Below, one piece after another: positions 51,083-60,800 of a stretch of 64,000 nt of DNA. The notes under the pieces are model-generated. The model worked only from the letters and a program-made list of their open reading frames with translations. It did not search any database and was not told the origin of the DNA. Numbering within the stretch: position 1 is the stretch's first letter; each line of letters starts with the position of its first letter. Made by a program: the position numbers and the translations under genes. Origin of the DNA: Millisia brevis NBRC 105863 (lineage in GTDB: Bacteria > Actinomycetota > Actinomycetes > Mycobacteriales > Mycobacteriaceae); the NCBI RefSeq assembly GCF_001552615.1, contig NZ_BCRN01000007.1, positions 62,001-126,000 of the forward strand, given 5' to 3'.

Positions 51083-51125
51083 CGAACCCCCGGCCGGGAT
51101 GGGCAACCATCCGGCCGGGGGTTCG
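51083..51125. terminator. Terminator after the DUF4191 gene
   Basis: Long stem CGAACCCCCGGCCGG (51083-51097) with CCGGCCGGGGGTTCG (51111-51125), extended inward by GATGG/CCATC around a GCAA loop with one bulged base. It separates DUF4191 from the convergent RDD gene. Confidence 0.85.
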
Positions 51126-51188
51126 TCGTTGTGGGAGGGCGCCGACCCGGGTGGTCGGTACAACCGGATCAGCCTCGGCGCACCCGAA

Positions 51189-51653
51189 TCAGCGCACCCG
51201 AATCAGCACGGTTCCGGTGGCGCGGTCGTGCATACCGCGGTTGTCGCCGTCGGTGATCACCGCCGGGACCACGAACGACAGGAAGATCTGTCGCACCAGG
51301 GCGCGCACGAAGCCGACCCGCATATCGCCCTCGATGCGGGCGACCCGGATGCCGGCAACGAGCTGACCGGGTGTGAACGAGAAGAACGTGACGGCCAGAA
51401 CGCCGACGGCGAACCACACCAGGAAGGTCACCGTCGCCCACCCCGATCCGTCGCCGGCGGGCAGGTAGGCGGCCAGGCCCATCGCGATCAGCCAGTCGAC
51501 GAGCAGACCCAGCGTCCGCCGCCCGAACCCGGCGACAGAACCGGGGCCGTCGGCGGGAAACCCGAAGGCGGCACCGGGATGCGTGCTCCCCCCTTCCGGG
51601 GTGGGCAACGCCGAGGAGGGGCCGGAGAGCCAGGAACCGGTAATGCGGGCCAT
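51189..51653 (-). CDS. RDD-family membrane protein (Rv2219A type)
   Basis: A 154-residue membrane protein with the RDD fold. The name motif appears as AGFGRRTLGLLVDWLIAMGLA (Arg, Asp). Two to three hydrophobic helices follow (WATVTFLVWFAVGVLAVTFF), then the conserved TPGQLVAGIRVARIE. The N-terminal ~40 residues are Gly/Pro/Ser-rich and probably disordered. ATG 51653. Function unknown. Divergent from glnA, whose control region lies between. Confidence 0.88.
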   Translation of the reverse strand: MARITGSWLSGPSSALPTPEGGSTHPGAAFGFPADGPGSVAGFGRRTLGLLVDWLIAMGLAAYLPAGDGSGWATVTFLVWFAVGVLAVTFFSFTPGQLVAGIRVARIEGDMRVGFVRALVRQIFLSFVVPAVITDGDNRGMHDRATGTVLIRVR

Positions 51654-51742
51654 CCGTCCATAGTAGGACCCGCCGGTTGGACCCGCGTCGGGCCTGTTCA
51701 GCACGGAATCGACCGCCGGCATGCGGCTTCCGACGATCGGAC

Positions 51743-51758
51743 GTAACCTTTCCGAAAC
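51743..51758 (+). promoter_or_regulatory. GlnR-binding box upstream of glnA
   Basis: GTAAC-CTTTCC-GAAAC, an exact fit to the actinobacterial GlnR box gTnAC-n6-GaAAc, 104 bp upstream of the glnA start. It predicts nitrogen-dependent control of glutamine synthetase by GlnR. A possible -10 element (TATGAC) lies about 8 bp downstream of the box. Confidence 0.75.
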
Positions 51759-51862
51759 GAGGCTATGACTTGGCCGCAATACCGGCTTCATAGCGTCCAG
51801 AAGCGATGACCGCCGTCCGGGTGGCCATCGAGCCGACGTAAGAGCACCTAAGGAGCATTCGC

Positions 51863-53299
51863 GTGGCGTTCACCACGGCCGAAGAGGTCATCGATTTCAT
51901 CGCCAAAGAGGGCGTTGAATATGTCGATATCCGGTTCACCGACCTTCCCGGTATCCAGCAGCACTTCTCGATCACCGCGGCGGCCTTCACCAAGGACACG
52001 ATCGAGGAAGGGCTTGCCTTCGATGGTTCCTCGGTCCGCGGCTTCCAGTCGATCCACGAGTCGGACATGCTGCTGCTGCCGGATTACGGCACCGCGCGCA
52101 TCGACCCGTTCCGCGCTGCCAAGACGCTGAACCTCGACTTCTTCGTCCACGACCCGTACACCCGCGAGGCGTACAGCCGCGACCCGCGCAATGTCGCGAA
52201 GAAGGCTCAGGACTACCTGATCAGCACCGGCATCGCCGACACCGCCTACTTCGGTGCCGAGGCCGAGTTCTACATCTTCGACTCGGTCCGCTACGACTCG
52301 TCGATCAACAGCTCGTACTACTACATCGACTCGATCTCGGGCGCCTGGAATACCGGCGCCGAGTACGAGGAGGACGGCAGCCCGAACCGCGGCTACAAGG
52401 TCCGCACCAAGGGTGGCTACTTCCCGGTCCCGCCGTACGACCACTACGTCGACCTGCGCGACGACATCTCGACCAACCTGACCAAGGCCGGGTTCGAGCT
52501 CGAGCGCGCCCACCACGAGGTCGGCACCGGCGGCCAGACCGAGATCAACTACAAGTTCAACACCCTGCTCGCCGCGGCCGACGAGCTGCAGCTGTTCAAG
52601 TACATCGTCAAGAACACGGTGTGGCAGGCCGGCAAGACCGCCACCTTCATGCCCAAGCCGCTCTTCGGCGACAACGGCTCCGGTATGCACGTCCACCAGT
52701 CCCTCTGGAAGGACGGCAAGCCGCTGTTCTACGACGAGAAGGGCTACGCCGGTCTGTCGGACCTGGCGCGTCACTACATCGGCGGCATCCTGCACCACGC
52801 TCCGTCGCTGCTGGCGTTCACCAACCCGACGATCAACTCGTACCACCGCCTGGTGCCCGGCTACGAGGCCCCGATCAACCTGGTCTACTCGGGCCGCAAC
52901 CGCTCCGCCGCGGTCCGCATCCCGACCACCGGCAACAACCCGAAGGCCAAGCGCCTCGAGTTCCGCGCCCCCGACAGCTCGGGCAACCCGTACCTGAGCT
53001 TCGCCGCGCAGCTGCTCGCCGGCCTGGACGGTATCCAGAACAAGATCGAGCCGCCCGCCCCGGTCGACAAGGACCTCTACGAGCTGCCGCCCGAGGAGGC
53101 CAAGGACATCCCCCAGGCCCCCACCTCGCTCGCGTCGGTGATCGACGCCCTCGAGGCCGATCACGACTACCTGACCGCCGGTGGCGTCTTCACCGAGGAC
53201 CTGATCGAGACCTGGATCGCGCTCAAGCGCGAGAACGAGATCGCCCCGGTCAACCTGCGTCCGCACCCGTACGAGTTCGAGCTCTACTACGACGTGTGA
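51863..53299 (+). CDS. glnA: Glutamine synthetase type I (GSI-beta)
   Basis: Central ammonia-assimilating enzyme. 478 residues. Motifs seen are the N-terminal [25 protein letters not shown] metal ligands, the ATP-binding [16 protein letters not shown], and NRSAAVRIP. The adenylylation loop [11 protein letters not shown] includes the Tyr modified by GlnE, marking the beta subtype. GTG 51863 has AAGGAG upstream. It corresponds to glnA1 (Rv2220) and is the last gene of the conserved block. Confidence 0.97.
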   Translation: MAFTTAEEVIDFIAKEGVEYVDIRFTDLPGIQQHFSITAAAFTKDTIEEGLAFDGSSVRGFQSIHESDMLLLPDYGTARIDPFRAAKTLNLDFFVHDPYTREAYSRDPRNVAKKAQDYLISTGIADTAYFGAEAEFYIFDSVRYDSSINSSYYYIDSISGAWNTGAEYEEDGSPNRGYKVRTKGGYFPVPPYDHYVDLRDDISTNLTKAGFELERAHHEVGTGGQTEINYKFNTLLAAADELQLFKYIVKNTVWQAGKTATFMPKPLFGDNGSGMHVHQSLWKDGKPLFYDEKGYAGLSDLARHYIGGILHHAPSLLAFTNPTINSYHRLVPGYEAPINLVYSGRNRSAAVRIPTTGNNPKAKRLEFRAPDSSGNPYLSFAAQLLAGLDGIQNKIEPPAPVDKDLYELPPEEAKDIPQAPTSLASVIDALEADHDYLTAGGVFTEDLIETWIALKRENEIAPVNLRPHPYEFELYYDV

Positions 53300-53350
53300 T
53301 CGGTAGCGTGACCTGCGCCCACGCGTAGGACCGCGATCGCTCCGGACCAA

Positions 53351-53390
53351 CAGACGTCCCCCGGTGTCCACGGACATCGGGGGACGTCTG
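53351..53390 (+). terminator. Rho-independent terminator after glnA
   Basis: A 19-bp stem CAGACGTCCCCCGGTGTCC / GGACATCGGGGGACGTCTG with a single G-T wobble and tight loop, followed by TTTTACGTTT. It marks the boundary of the conserved block and the start of the variable region. Confidence 0.9.
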
Positions 53391-53451
53391 TTTTACGTTT
53401 CCGCGGCCGCGCAGACCGCCGGGCGCGACCGATCAGCCGGCGACTCGGGTT

Positions 53452-54030
53452 TCAGTCGCCGGTCGCCGCCTGCGCGCGCTCGGCCCGCCTGGCCAGGATC
53501 TCCAGGGTGGTCGTCCCCCACCGCACGTTCTCCTCCTCGAAGCCGATCCCGCGGGCGAGGGTCAGATACGGGCCCACCCGCGGCGCGGAGACGAGGTAGT
53601 CGGCCTCGGTCAGCCCACCGAGCAGCCGATCGCGCAGCCGCAGATAGCGCTTCAACTTGGTTTCCGCGAGTTCCACCCGAGCGGCGACGGCGGCGCGCAC
53701 GGAGTCGATGTCACCCCACTCCACCCCCTGGACCTGCACCATCATCTCGTCCCGCAGGGCCGTGGGCTTCGGCTCCCGCCGGATGAACTCGGCGACCGCC
53801 TCGAGACCGGCATCGGTGATCGAGAAGACCCGCTTATTCGGTCGGCGCTCCTGTTCGACCCGACGCCCAGCCAGCAGGCCCTCGGCCTCCATCCGGTCGA
53901 GCTCCCGGTACAGCTGCTGCGGCGCGGCGGTCCAGAAGTTCGCCACCGAGTTGTCGAAGGACTTGGCCAGGTCGTAGCCGGAGGACTCGCCGTCGAGCAG
54001 GGTCACCAGGATCGCATCGCGCAACGCCAT
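53452..54030 (-). CDS. PadR-family transcriptional regulator
   Basis: A 192-residue regulator. The N-terminal winged helix covers about residues 1-85, with LRDAILVTLLDGESSGYDLAKSF, QLYRELDRMEAEGLLAGRRV and the wing KRVFSITDAGLEAV. The C-terminal helical region (VRAAVAARVELAETKLKRYLRLRDRLLGG) is the PadR C-terminal dimerisation part. It is divergent from the NTF2-like gene, and an inverted repeat in between is a plausible operator. Confidence 0.92.
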   Translation of the reverse strand: MALRDAILVTLLDGESSGYDLAKSFDNSVANFWTAAPQQLYRELDRMEAEGLLAGRRVEQERRPNKRVFSITDAGLEAVAEFIRREPKPTALRDEMMVQVQGVEWGDIDSVRAAVAARVELAETKLKRYLRLRDRLLGGLTEADYLVSAPRVGPYLTLARGIGFEEENVRWGTTTLEILARRAERAQAATGD

Positions 54031-54042
54031 GGCAACGAACAG

Positions 54043-54122
54043 TACTCACATTGTGGCTAATCACATCGGTGACCACTCACCGGCGTCGAACAAGAATTCA
54101 TACCTAGTCAACAAAGTGAGTA
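54043..54122. promoter_or_regulatory. Widely spaced inverted repeat in the PadR divergent region
   Basis: TACTCACATTG (54043-54053) and CAAAGTGAGTA (54112-54122) are complementary at 10 of 11 positions, 58 bp apart, in the gap between padR and the NTF2-like gene. Each could be one operator half-site or two separate PadR sites. The stretch is also AT-richer than its surroundings. Confidence 0.5.
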
Positions 54123-54216
54123 GGTTATTTGGTTAGTATCAGTGACGCCCGGTGTCGTGTACCGATCCGACCGCCGATACCCGGGCCGATCCGCCGCCGC
54201 CCCGAGGAGATACGCC

Positions 54217-54606
54217 ATGCATCCGTTCCGCAAAGCCGTCGAAGCCCGCGACCTCGACGCCGTCGCCGACCTGCTCGACGACGATGTCGTCTTCACCAGC
54301 CCGGTCGCCTTCCAGCCCTACCCGGGCAAGCCGATCACCGTCGCGATCCTGCGCAACGTCATCGAGGTCCTCGAGGGCTTCCACTACGTCCGCGAGATCG
54401 GCGCCCCCGACGCCGCCGACCATGCGCTCGTCTTCGAGGCCACCATCGACGGCAAAGCCGTGACCGGGTGCGACTTCATCCACGTCAACGACGCCGGCCT
54501 GATCGACGACTTCGTCGTCATGGTCCGACCGCTCAGTGCCACCAAAGCTCTCGCCGAACAGATGAACCTCCGCTACGAGCGCATCAAACAGCAGGCCGGC
54601 TTCTGA
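54217..54606 (+). CDS. NTF2-like (SnoaL-type) protein
   Basis: A 129-residue single-domain protein of the NTF2-like fold. It opens MHPFRKAVEARDLDAVADLLDDDVVFTSPV, the classic alpha-helical start of this family, then strands GKAVTGCDFIHVNDAGLIDDFVVMVRP. ATG 54217 has GAGGAG upstream. Such proteins are enzymes (isomerases, cyclases) or ligand carriers; no clear catalytic His-Asp pair is visible. It is probably the target of the divergent PadR regulator. Confidence 0.85.
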   Translation: MHPFRKAVEARDLDAVADLLDDDVVFTSPVAFQPYPGKPITVAILRNVIEVLEGFHYVREIGAPDAADHALVFEATIDGKAVTGCDFIHVNDAGLIDDFVVMVRPLSATKALAEQMNLRYERIKQQAGF

Positions 54607-55133
54607 GCGTCGAGCCGTGACGATCAGCGCCGCTAGGACGAACGCCGGACGCCGGTGACCATCCGCGTCGCGATCGGCGACAGCCGTCCGGAGGTCTTCC
54701 GGGATCGCCGGATGTGGTCCCCCGATCTGCTCCACCTCGGCCCCATCGGCCACGAGCAGCCGGCGAGGGGCTGCCGCCGAGACCCTCGGGCTTCCCGGCG
54801 TCGCCCCCTGGCGGGAACCGCTCACCGGACCCCCACCGGGGTTCACCCCCCCCCGCGACGACACGGCGCGGTGGATCACCCCCAGCCCCAGGACGAGGAC
54901 GGGACCCGGAACGCCGACGGCGCGATCATGTCCGTCCCCGACGCGGCGCTGTAGCTCGTCCGGGACGTGCGCTGTTCACACCTCCACGTTTTTCGGCCGC
55001 CGAGGAGACTATTGTCTTGCCGCCCGAGAAACGTCGAGCTTTGAACAGCCACCCTGCCCATACTCCATCTGCGCACCCCATATCGCGTGAGCTTCCCTTA
55101 ATATCGAGCCCATCGCCGATAGTAAGAGGTGCC
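54607..55133. other. Gene-free stretch before the O-methyltransferase
   Basis: About 525 bp. It holds a run of nine C residues at 54846-54854 and, from about 54960, DNA of lower GC with TTAATATCG near 55098, perhaps the promoter of the methyltransferase gene. A 99-codon open frame at 54655-54954 is arginine/proline-rich and not supported as a gene. It may be degraded sequence at the edge of the acquired cluster. Confidence 0.5.
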
Positions 55134-56150
55134 ATGACATCGCACGTGCAACCCTCCGTGAAAGCTCTGCAGGGGCAACTTCTGACCCTCCTGATGGGCA
55201 ACTGGATTGCCACATCGATTTCCATGGCCGCCGAACTGGAAATCCCCGACGCACTCGACGGCGCCGCCCTCGATTCGTCGCAGATCGCTGCACGGATAGG
55301 CGCCGAAACCGAACCTGTCGCCCGACTGATGCGCCTGCTCCACGCCCTCGAGATCGTGGACGAGCAGGACGGGCGCTATCGGCTGACACCACTGGGCCAC
55401 CTCATGGTCGGCGATCACCCGCATTCGATGAAGGATCTGGCAATTCTCTATGGGGAGAGCTACTTTCACCGTGCCTGGTCGGAGCTGGCGGGAGGAGTCC
55501 GCACCGGCGAGCAGCCCTTCGTCCGCTCCCACGGCCACTCCGTGTTCGAGCATCTCACCGCCAACCCGCAGCTATTGCCGACCTACTCCGCGGGAATATC
55601 CGTGGGTAGTCGATTCATCGACGAAATGGCCGATCTCTACGACTTCTCGCAGAAGCGAATTGTTGATATCGGCGGCGGGGACGGCACACTTCTGAAGGCC
55701 GCATTGGCAGCAGAAAATACCGCCACCGGCATTCTTTTCGAGCAGCCGGAAAACCTGTCCGCCGCGGAGCGGAAATTGGGCGAATTCACCTCGACCGGGC
55801 GGTGCTCACTCGTCGGTGGGGATTTCTTCACACGTGTTCCCGCCGGGGGTGATGTCTACATTCTCTGCCGGATTCTGCACAACTGGGACGACGACGAGTC
55901 GATACGAATCCTCCGCAACTGCCGGTCCTCGATCGAGGACGACGGACGACTGCTGATCGTCGAGAGGGTGATCACCGAGCCGCCCTCGGTGATCACCTCC
56001 GGCTTCGATTTGCATATGTTCGTGATGACCTCCGGACGGGAACGCGACCTCACGGGTTATGGACGATTGCTCGATCGGGCCGACTTCGCGATCGATCGGG
56101 TGGTCGAGCTCCCGCTGGAGATGCGGTTGATCGTGGCCCGCCCCCGATAG
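55134..56150 (+). CDS. SAM-dependent O-methyltransferase (COMT/polyketide type)
   Basis: A 338-residue class I methyltransferase with an N-terminal winged-helix dimerisation domain (DALDGAALDSSQIAARIGAETEPVARLMRLLHALEIV). The SAM site is RIVDIGGGDGTLLKAAL (about 177-193). LCRILHNWDDDESIRILRNC contains the catalytic His-Asp(-Asp) block of small-molecule O-methyltransferases. ATG 55134 has AAGAGG upstream. Codon use is noticeably AT-richer at third positions than in neighbours (ATT, TTT, GAA), suggesting later acquisition. It is convergent with the acyl-AMP ligase and may tailor the operon's product, but that is inference from position. Confidence 0.88.
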   Translation: MTSHVQPSVKALQGQLLTLLMGNWIATSISMAAELEIPDALDGAALDSSQIAARIGAETEPVARLMRLLHALEIVDEQDGRYRLTPLGHLMVGDHPHSMKDLAILYGESYFHRAWSELAGGVRTGEQPFVRSHGHSVFEHLTANPQLLPTYSAGISVGSRFIDEMADLYDFSQKRIVDIGGGDGTLLKAALAAENTATGILFEQPENLSAAERKLGEFTSTGRCSLVGGDFFTRVPAGGDVYILCRILHNWDDDESIRILRNCRSSIEDDGRLLIVERVITEPPSVITSGFDLHMFVMTSGRERDLTGYGRLLDRADFAIDRVVELPLEMRLIVARPR

Positions 56151-56196
56151 ATCCCGGCCACGCCGGCTACGCGACCACATCGGCCCCGGAACCGGA

Positions 56197-57864
56197 CTAC
56201 ACCGACTGGGGTCCGTACTGCTTCTTGGTGGACTGGCGCGAGATCTTGCCGTTGGTGGCCCGCGGAATCGCCCCCGGCTCGACGAGGTCGACACCGCCGA
56301 GCCGAACGTCGAAGGTACGCGACACCGCCCGCACGATCTGCTTGCGCAGGGCTTCGCGGGCAGCCGGGTCGGTCTCGGCGGTCTCGACGACGCAGGCCAG
56401 TTCCTCGCTTGCGGCGACCTCGTAGCCGTAGACCGCCACCGCGAGGACCCCTTCGAGCGCCTGCACGGTGGCGTCGACGTCCGGCGGATGGATATTTCGG
56501 CCGTTGACGATGACGACCTCCTTCAGCCGCCCCGCGATGTAGAGGCCTCCGTCGTGGAGGAACCCCAGATCGCCGCTGCGCAGCCACCGTCGGCCGTCGG
56601 CGTCGACGACAAAGACCTCCGCAGTCTTCTCGGGTCGGCGCCAATAGCCGTCGGCGACGCTGTCCCCGGCGAGTCGGATCTCGCCGACCGTGCCCGGAGC
56701 GACGGGGCTACCGGTGTCCGGGTCGACGATCGCGAGGGTCTGACCGGTCGCCGTACCGCAGCAGACCAGGGTTCGGGCCACGCCGGCCGGCGGCCGCACC
56801 CTCCCCACCTCGAGGTGCGCGGCATCGAACTCGGACACGACGTAATCGGTGTCCACCGGCTTGGCGGCGGCGAGGCTGGCCTCGGTGCATCCGTAGCTCG
56901 GCGTGGCCGCCGCTGCCGGAAGGCCCAACGGCTCGAGCGCCTTCTGGACCTGAGCCATCGTGTCCGGGTTCATCCGTTCGCCACCGTTGATCAACGTCCG
57001 CAGGGATCCGAGATCGATGCCGGACAGGTCGGCCGCGCCGATGCTGGTCAACAGACGTTCGTAGGCGAAGTTCGGTGCGCCGCTGACCGTCGCACCGGTT
57101 TCGCTCATCACCGCGAGCCATCTGAGCGGATCCTGGATGAAGGCCTGCGCCGCGAAGTAGACCCCGTGCCCGCCCGCCATCAGCGGTCCGAGCACCTTGA
57201 TGAACAGGCACATCGCGAAGGAGAACGGCATCCAACTGACCGCGACGGTGTCGTCGCCGAATCCGTAGGCCCGATCGCATTCGGCGACGTTGGCCAGCAC
57301 GCTGCGATGGGTGGTCATCACCGCGCTCGGTGTGCCGGTCGATCCGGAGGTGTAGATCAGGTGAGCGAGGTCGGATCCCGCCCGGGCCACGGGTTCCCAT
57401 CCGGCACCGCTCCCCGGTTCGATGTCGTCCGCGACGAGGACCTGTCGTACTCCGTCGAGCCCCTGGTCGCGAAGCATGCGCCGGACCGCCGGCAGGTAGT
57501 CGCCCGTCGTCACAACCACGGTCGGCTCGGCGTCGCGCAGGCAGTCCGCCAGATGCTCGATCTTCCCGTACTCCGGCGGCGCGAGCGGGATGGCCGTACC
57601 GCCGGCATAGAGCGTCGCCAGATAGCTCAGCGGATAGTGCTCGCTCGGCGGCAACAACAATGCGATCCGATCACCGGGGTGTGCTTCGATCCCGGCCGCA
57701 AGGTCGAGCACGGCCGACTCCACCGCTCCGAAGGTCAGGGTGCGGTCCTCGAAATCTCCGGTCGGCCCGTAGTCGCGGAAGGTGATCGCCGGACGCTCCC
57801 GATTGCGTTCCACCACACTGCGAAACCGGTCGACGATGCTGCCGGTACCACTATCGATTGCCAT
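56197..57864 (-). CDS. Fatty-acyl-AMP ligase (FAAL-like adenylating enzyme)
   Basis: A 555-residue ANL-superfamily enzyme that probably activates a fatty acid as acyl-AMP and loads it onto a carrier protein to start or cap the peptide. FAAL-like features: DRIALLLPPSEHYPLSYLATLYAGGTAIPLAPPE near residues 65-98, TPSYGCTEASLA (321-332), GEIRLAGDSVADGYW and a C-terminal VIVNGRNIHPPDVDATVQ (451-468) in place of the acyl-CoA ligase hinge. The A3 loop IYTSGSTGTPSAVMTTH (170-186) has Ser where Lys is usual (TGxPKG). Its start overlaps the NRPS stop by 14 bp, so it is translated from the same operon. No separate acyl carrier gene is visible in the window. Confidence 0.85.
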   Translation of the reverse strand: MAIDSGTGSIVDRFRSVVERNRERPAITFRDYGPTGDFEDRTLTFGAVESAVLDLAAGIEAHPGDRIALLLPPSEHYPLSYLATLYAGGTAIPLAPPEYGKIEHLADCLRDAEPTVVVTTGDYLPAVRRMLRDQGLDGVRQVLVADDIEPGSGAGWEPVARAGSDLAHLIYTSGSTGTPSAVMTTHRSVLANVAECDRAYGFGDDTVAVSWMPFSFAMCLFIKVLGPLMAGGHGVYFAAQAFIQDPLRWLAVMSETGATVSGAPNFAYERLLTSIGAADLSGIDLGSLRTLINGGERMNPDTMAQVQKALEPLGLPAAAATPSYGCTEASLAAAKPVDTDYVVSEFDAAHLEVGRVRPPAGVARTLVCCGTATGQTLAIVDPDTGSPVAPGTVGEIRLAGDSVADGYWRRPEKTAEVFVVDADGRRWLRSGDLGFLHDGGLYIAGRLKEVVIVNGRNIHPPDVDATVQALEGVLAVAVYGYEVAASEELACVVETAETDPAAREALRKQIVRAVSRTFDVRLGGVDLVEPGAIPRATNGKISRQSTKKQYGPQSV

Positions 57865-60800
57865 CTCTGCCCTGTCCTTCCAGGTCGCGTCGTGCGAGCC
57901 GGGCACGCAGGACGTCACGTTGTCGACGCGCCCGATCACGGTGCACGTTTCGGTGATCCGAACTCGAATTCCCGGTGCCGTCCTTGGCGGCGAACCATTC
58001 GGCCAGGCCGGCGACGGTCGGGTAGGCGTAGAGGTCGACGATCGAGACCTCGACCCCGGTGCGGCGGAACAGCATCGGCTGCATGGCAGCCAGGAGCAGC
58101 GAATGCCCGCCGGCCTCGAAGAAGTTCGTGTGCACGCCGACGGCGTCGATACCGAGGACGGCACACCAGGAATCGGACACCAGTTGCTCCCAGTCGTTCC
58201 TCGGCCGCTGCGCCGCCACCGATACCGGCACCCGCCGGGTGCCGGCGAGGGCCTTGCGATCGGTCTTGCCCGCCCGGGTGAGCGGAAGTTGCGGGAGGAC
58301 CTCGATCGCGGCCGGCACCATATATTCCGGTACCTTCCGCAGCAGCCAGGCCTTGAGGTCGATGCCACTGACCGACGTTTCGGCGACCGGGGCGACGAAG
58401 GCGACCAACTCGGTGCCGCCGGCCGGGCCGGCCGCCACCATCACGGCGACCTGTCGGATATCCGGATGTTGTCGCAGATGTGCTTCTATCTCCCCCAACT
58501 CGATCCGGAAGCCACGGACCTTGACCTGGCTGTCGGTGCGCCCGACGAACTGGATCTCACCGCCCGAGCAGAAACGTGCCAGATCTCCCGATCGGTACAG
58601 TCGAGCACCCGGTGCCCCGGAGAACGGATCCGGTACGAAGCGGTCCGCGGTCTCGTAGGGCGCGTTGATGTAGCCGCGGGCCAACTGGGCGCCGCCGATG
58701 TAGATCTCGCCGACGACACCGATCGGCACCGGCTGCTGATCCGCATCGAGCAGATAGAGCTGTGAATTCTCGTTGGGACGCCCGATCGTGATCCGCGGGT
58801 CGTCGTCGCCGTCCCGAAAGACGCGGTGGGAGACCCCGATCGTGGTCTCCGCCGGCCCGTATCCGTTGTACATCGTGGCGCGGCAGGCCGCGCGAAAGCG
58901 ATCGTGGAGGGCGGCGGTCAATGCTTCTCCGCCGCACCAGACGTGGGTGAGGTTGGCTACCGCCGTCGAGAAGCGGGGGTGGTCGACCATCACATCGAGG
59001 ACCGATGCCACCACGTAGAAGAACGTGACACGTTCGCGTTCGATCACATCGAGCAGGTAGCCCGGATCCCCGTCACGACCTGCGTCGGCGATCACCAGAC
59101 GTGCACCGCAGGTCAGCGGCAGCAGCATTTCGTTGATCGAGATATCGAAGCTCAGCGGAGCCTTGTACAGCACGGCGTCGGACGCGCCGAGTCCGAGCAG
59201 GTCCGCATGCCAACGCAATCGGAAGCCGATGGCCCCGTGCGTGATGATCGCGCCCTTCGGCTCCCCGGTCGATCCCGAGGTGAAGACCACGTACGCCATG
59301 GCGTCGTCCGATACGTCGACCGGCGGCGGGGTCTCGGCGGGTTCGTCGGGCTCGGAAGCGGCGACGATCACCACCTCGTCGGTACCGGCGTCGTAGTCCG
59401 ACCCGGCCGCGATGACGATACGAATGCCGGCCCGCTCGAGCACGGCGTGCTGCCGCTCGGGCGGCCAATCGAGGTCGAGCGGGACAAAGGATCCGCCGGA
59501 CCGCAGCGCCCCGAGGACCGCGCAGACCTGCTCGGGACCCCGCGGAACCGCGATGCCGATCGTGGTCTCCGGGCCGACGCCGGCCGCGATCAGACGGCCC
59601 GCCACGTCCTGTGCGGCCGCGACGACCTCGCCGTAGGTCATCCTTCCGGCCGACGAGGTGATCGCGATCCGGTCGGGATGATCGTGGGCGATCCGCTCGA
59701 CCATCCGATGCACCGGGGTCCCGTCGATGGGGATGTCGGCGCCGCGCGACCATTGCCGGACAACCAGATCGCGTTCCCGATCCCCGAGGATCTCGAGAAC
59801 TCCGATCGGCACCGAGTCGAACCGGTCGACGGCGTCCTCGATCAACAACGCCAGATGCCCCAGGATCCGGTCGACGGAGTCGACATCGAACAGATCGGTG
59901 CGGTAGATCGCAGCGACGCTCAGGACATCGGGCGCGTCCGTGAACTCGAGGACCAGGTCGAAACGTGCGGTCTCCTGTACCGGGTCGGGTGCCGAGATGA
60001 CACATTCACCGGCGTCGATGGCCTGCGGTACCCCCGACCGGTAGGAGCACATCACATCGAAGAACGGGGTCCGACCGGCCGATCGGGGCGGTCCGACGGC
60101 CTCGACCACCCGATCGAAAGGGACGTCCTGATGCGCGAATGCCGCATTGCAGGCCCGGACCGTCCGACGCACCACCTCACCGAAGTCCGGCTCGCCCGAC
60201 AGGTCCGTACGAAGCACCACCGTATTGACGAAGTTACCGATCAGCGGCTGCAGCTCCGGTAGATCCCGTGTCGACACCGGCGCTCCCACAGCGATATCCG
60301 TCTCGGAGCTGTACCGGTACATCAGGACGTTGACCGCTGCGACCAGAGCCATCCACGTCGTGGCGCCGGACGCCCTCGCTCGAGCCCGCAATCGGTCGGC
60401 CACCTCGGCGGACAGCGCCAGCTCGCGCCGGCCACCGGCCGAGCCGAGGACCGGTGGCCGGGGCCGTGACAACGGTAGGTCCAACGCCGGTGGCGGCGGA
60501 TTCAGAGCCTGCACCCAGTACTCGATCTGCGCCGCCGATCGGTCACCGGCGGTGCGCTCCCACCGCGCATAGTCCGCGTACTGCAGCGGCAACGGATCGA
60601 TCTCGCCGACGTCCGCGCGCCCGTCCCGAGCCGCGGCGAGCCGGCGGTAGTGCATGCTCAACTCGGCGAGCAGGATATCGAAGGATACGAAGTCGACCGC
60701 CACATGATGGGCGACGATCAGCAGCCGATGGCGGGTCGGCGACAGGACGAACAACGTGCAGCGTATCGGCGCCGCGCACGACAGATCGAACGGTTGACGT

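Noticed and set aside
54655-54954. 99-codon open frame beginning TIRVAIGDSRPEV
   Set aside because: The first residues resemble a response-regulator start, but the rest is Arg/Pro-rich and unlike a folded protein; no ribosome-binding site seen.
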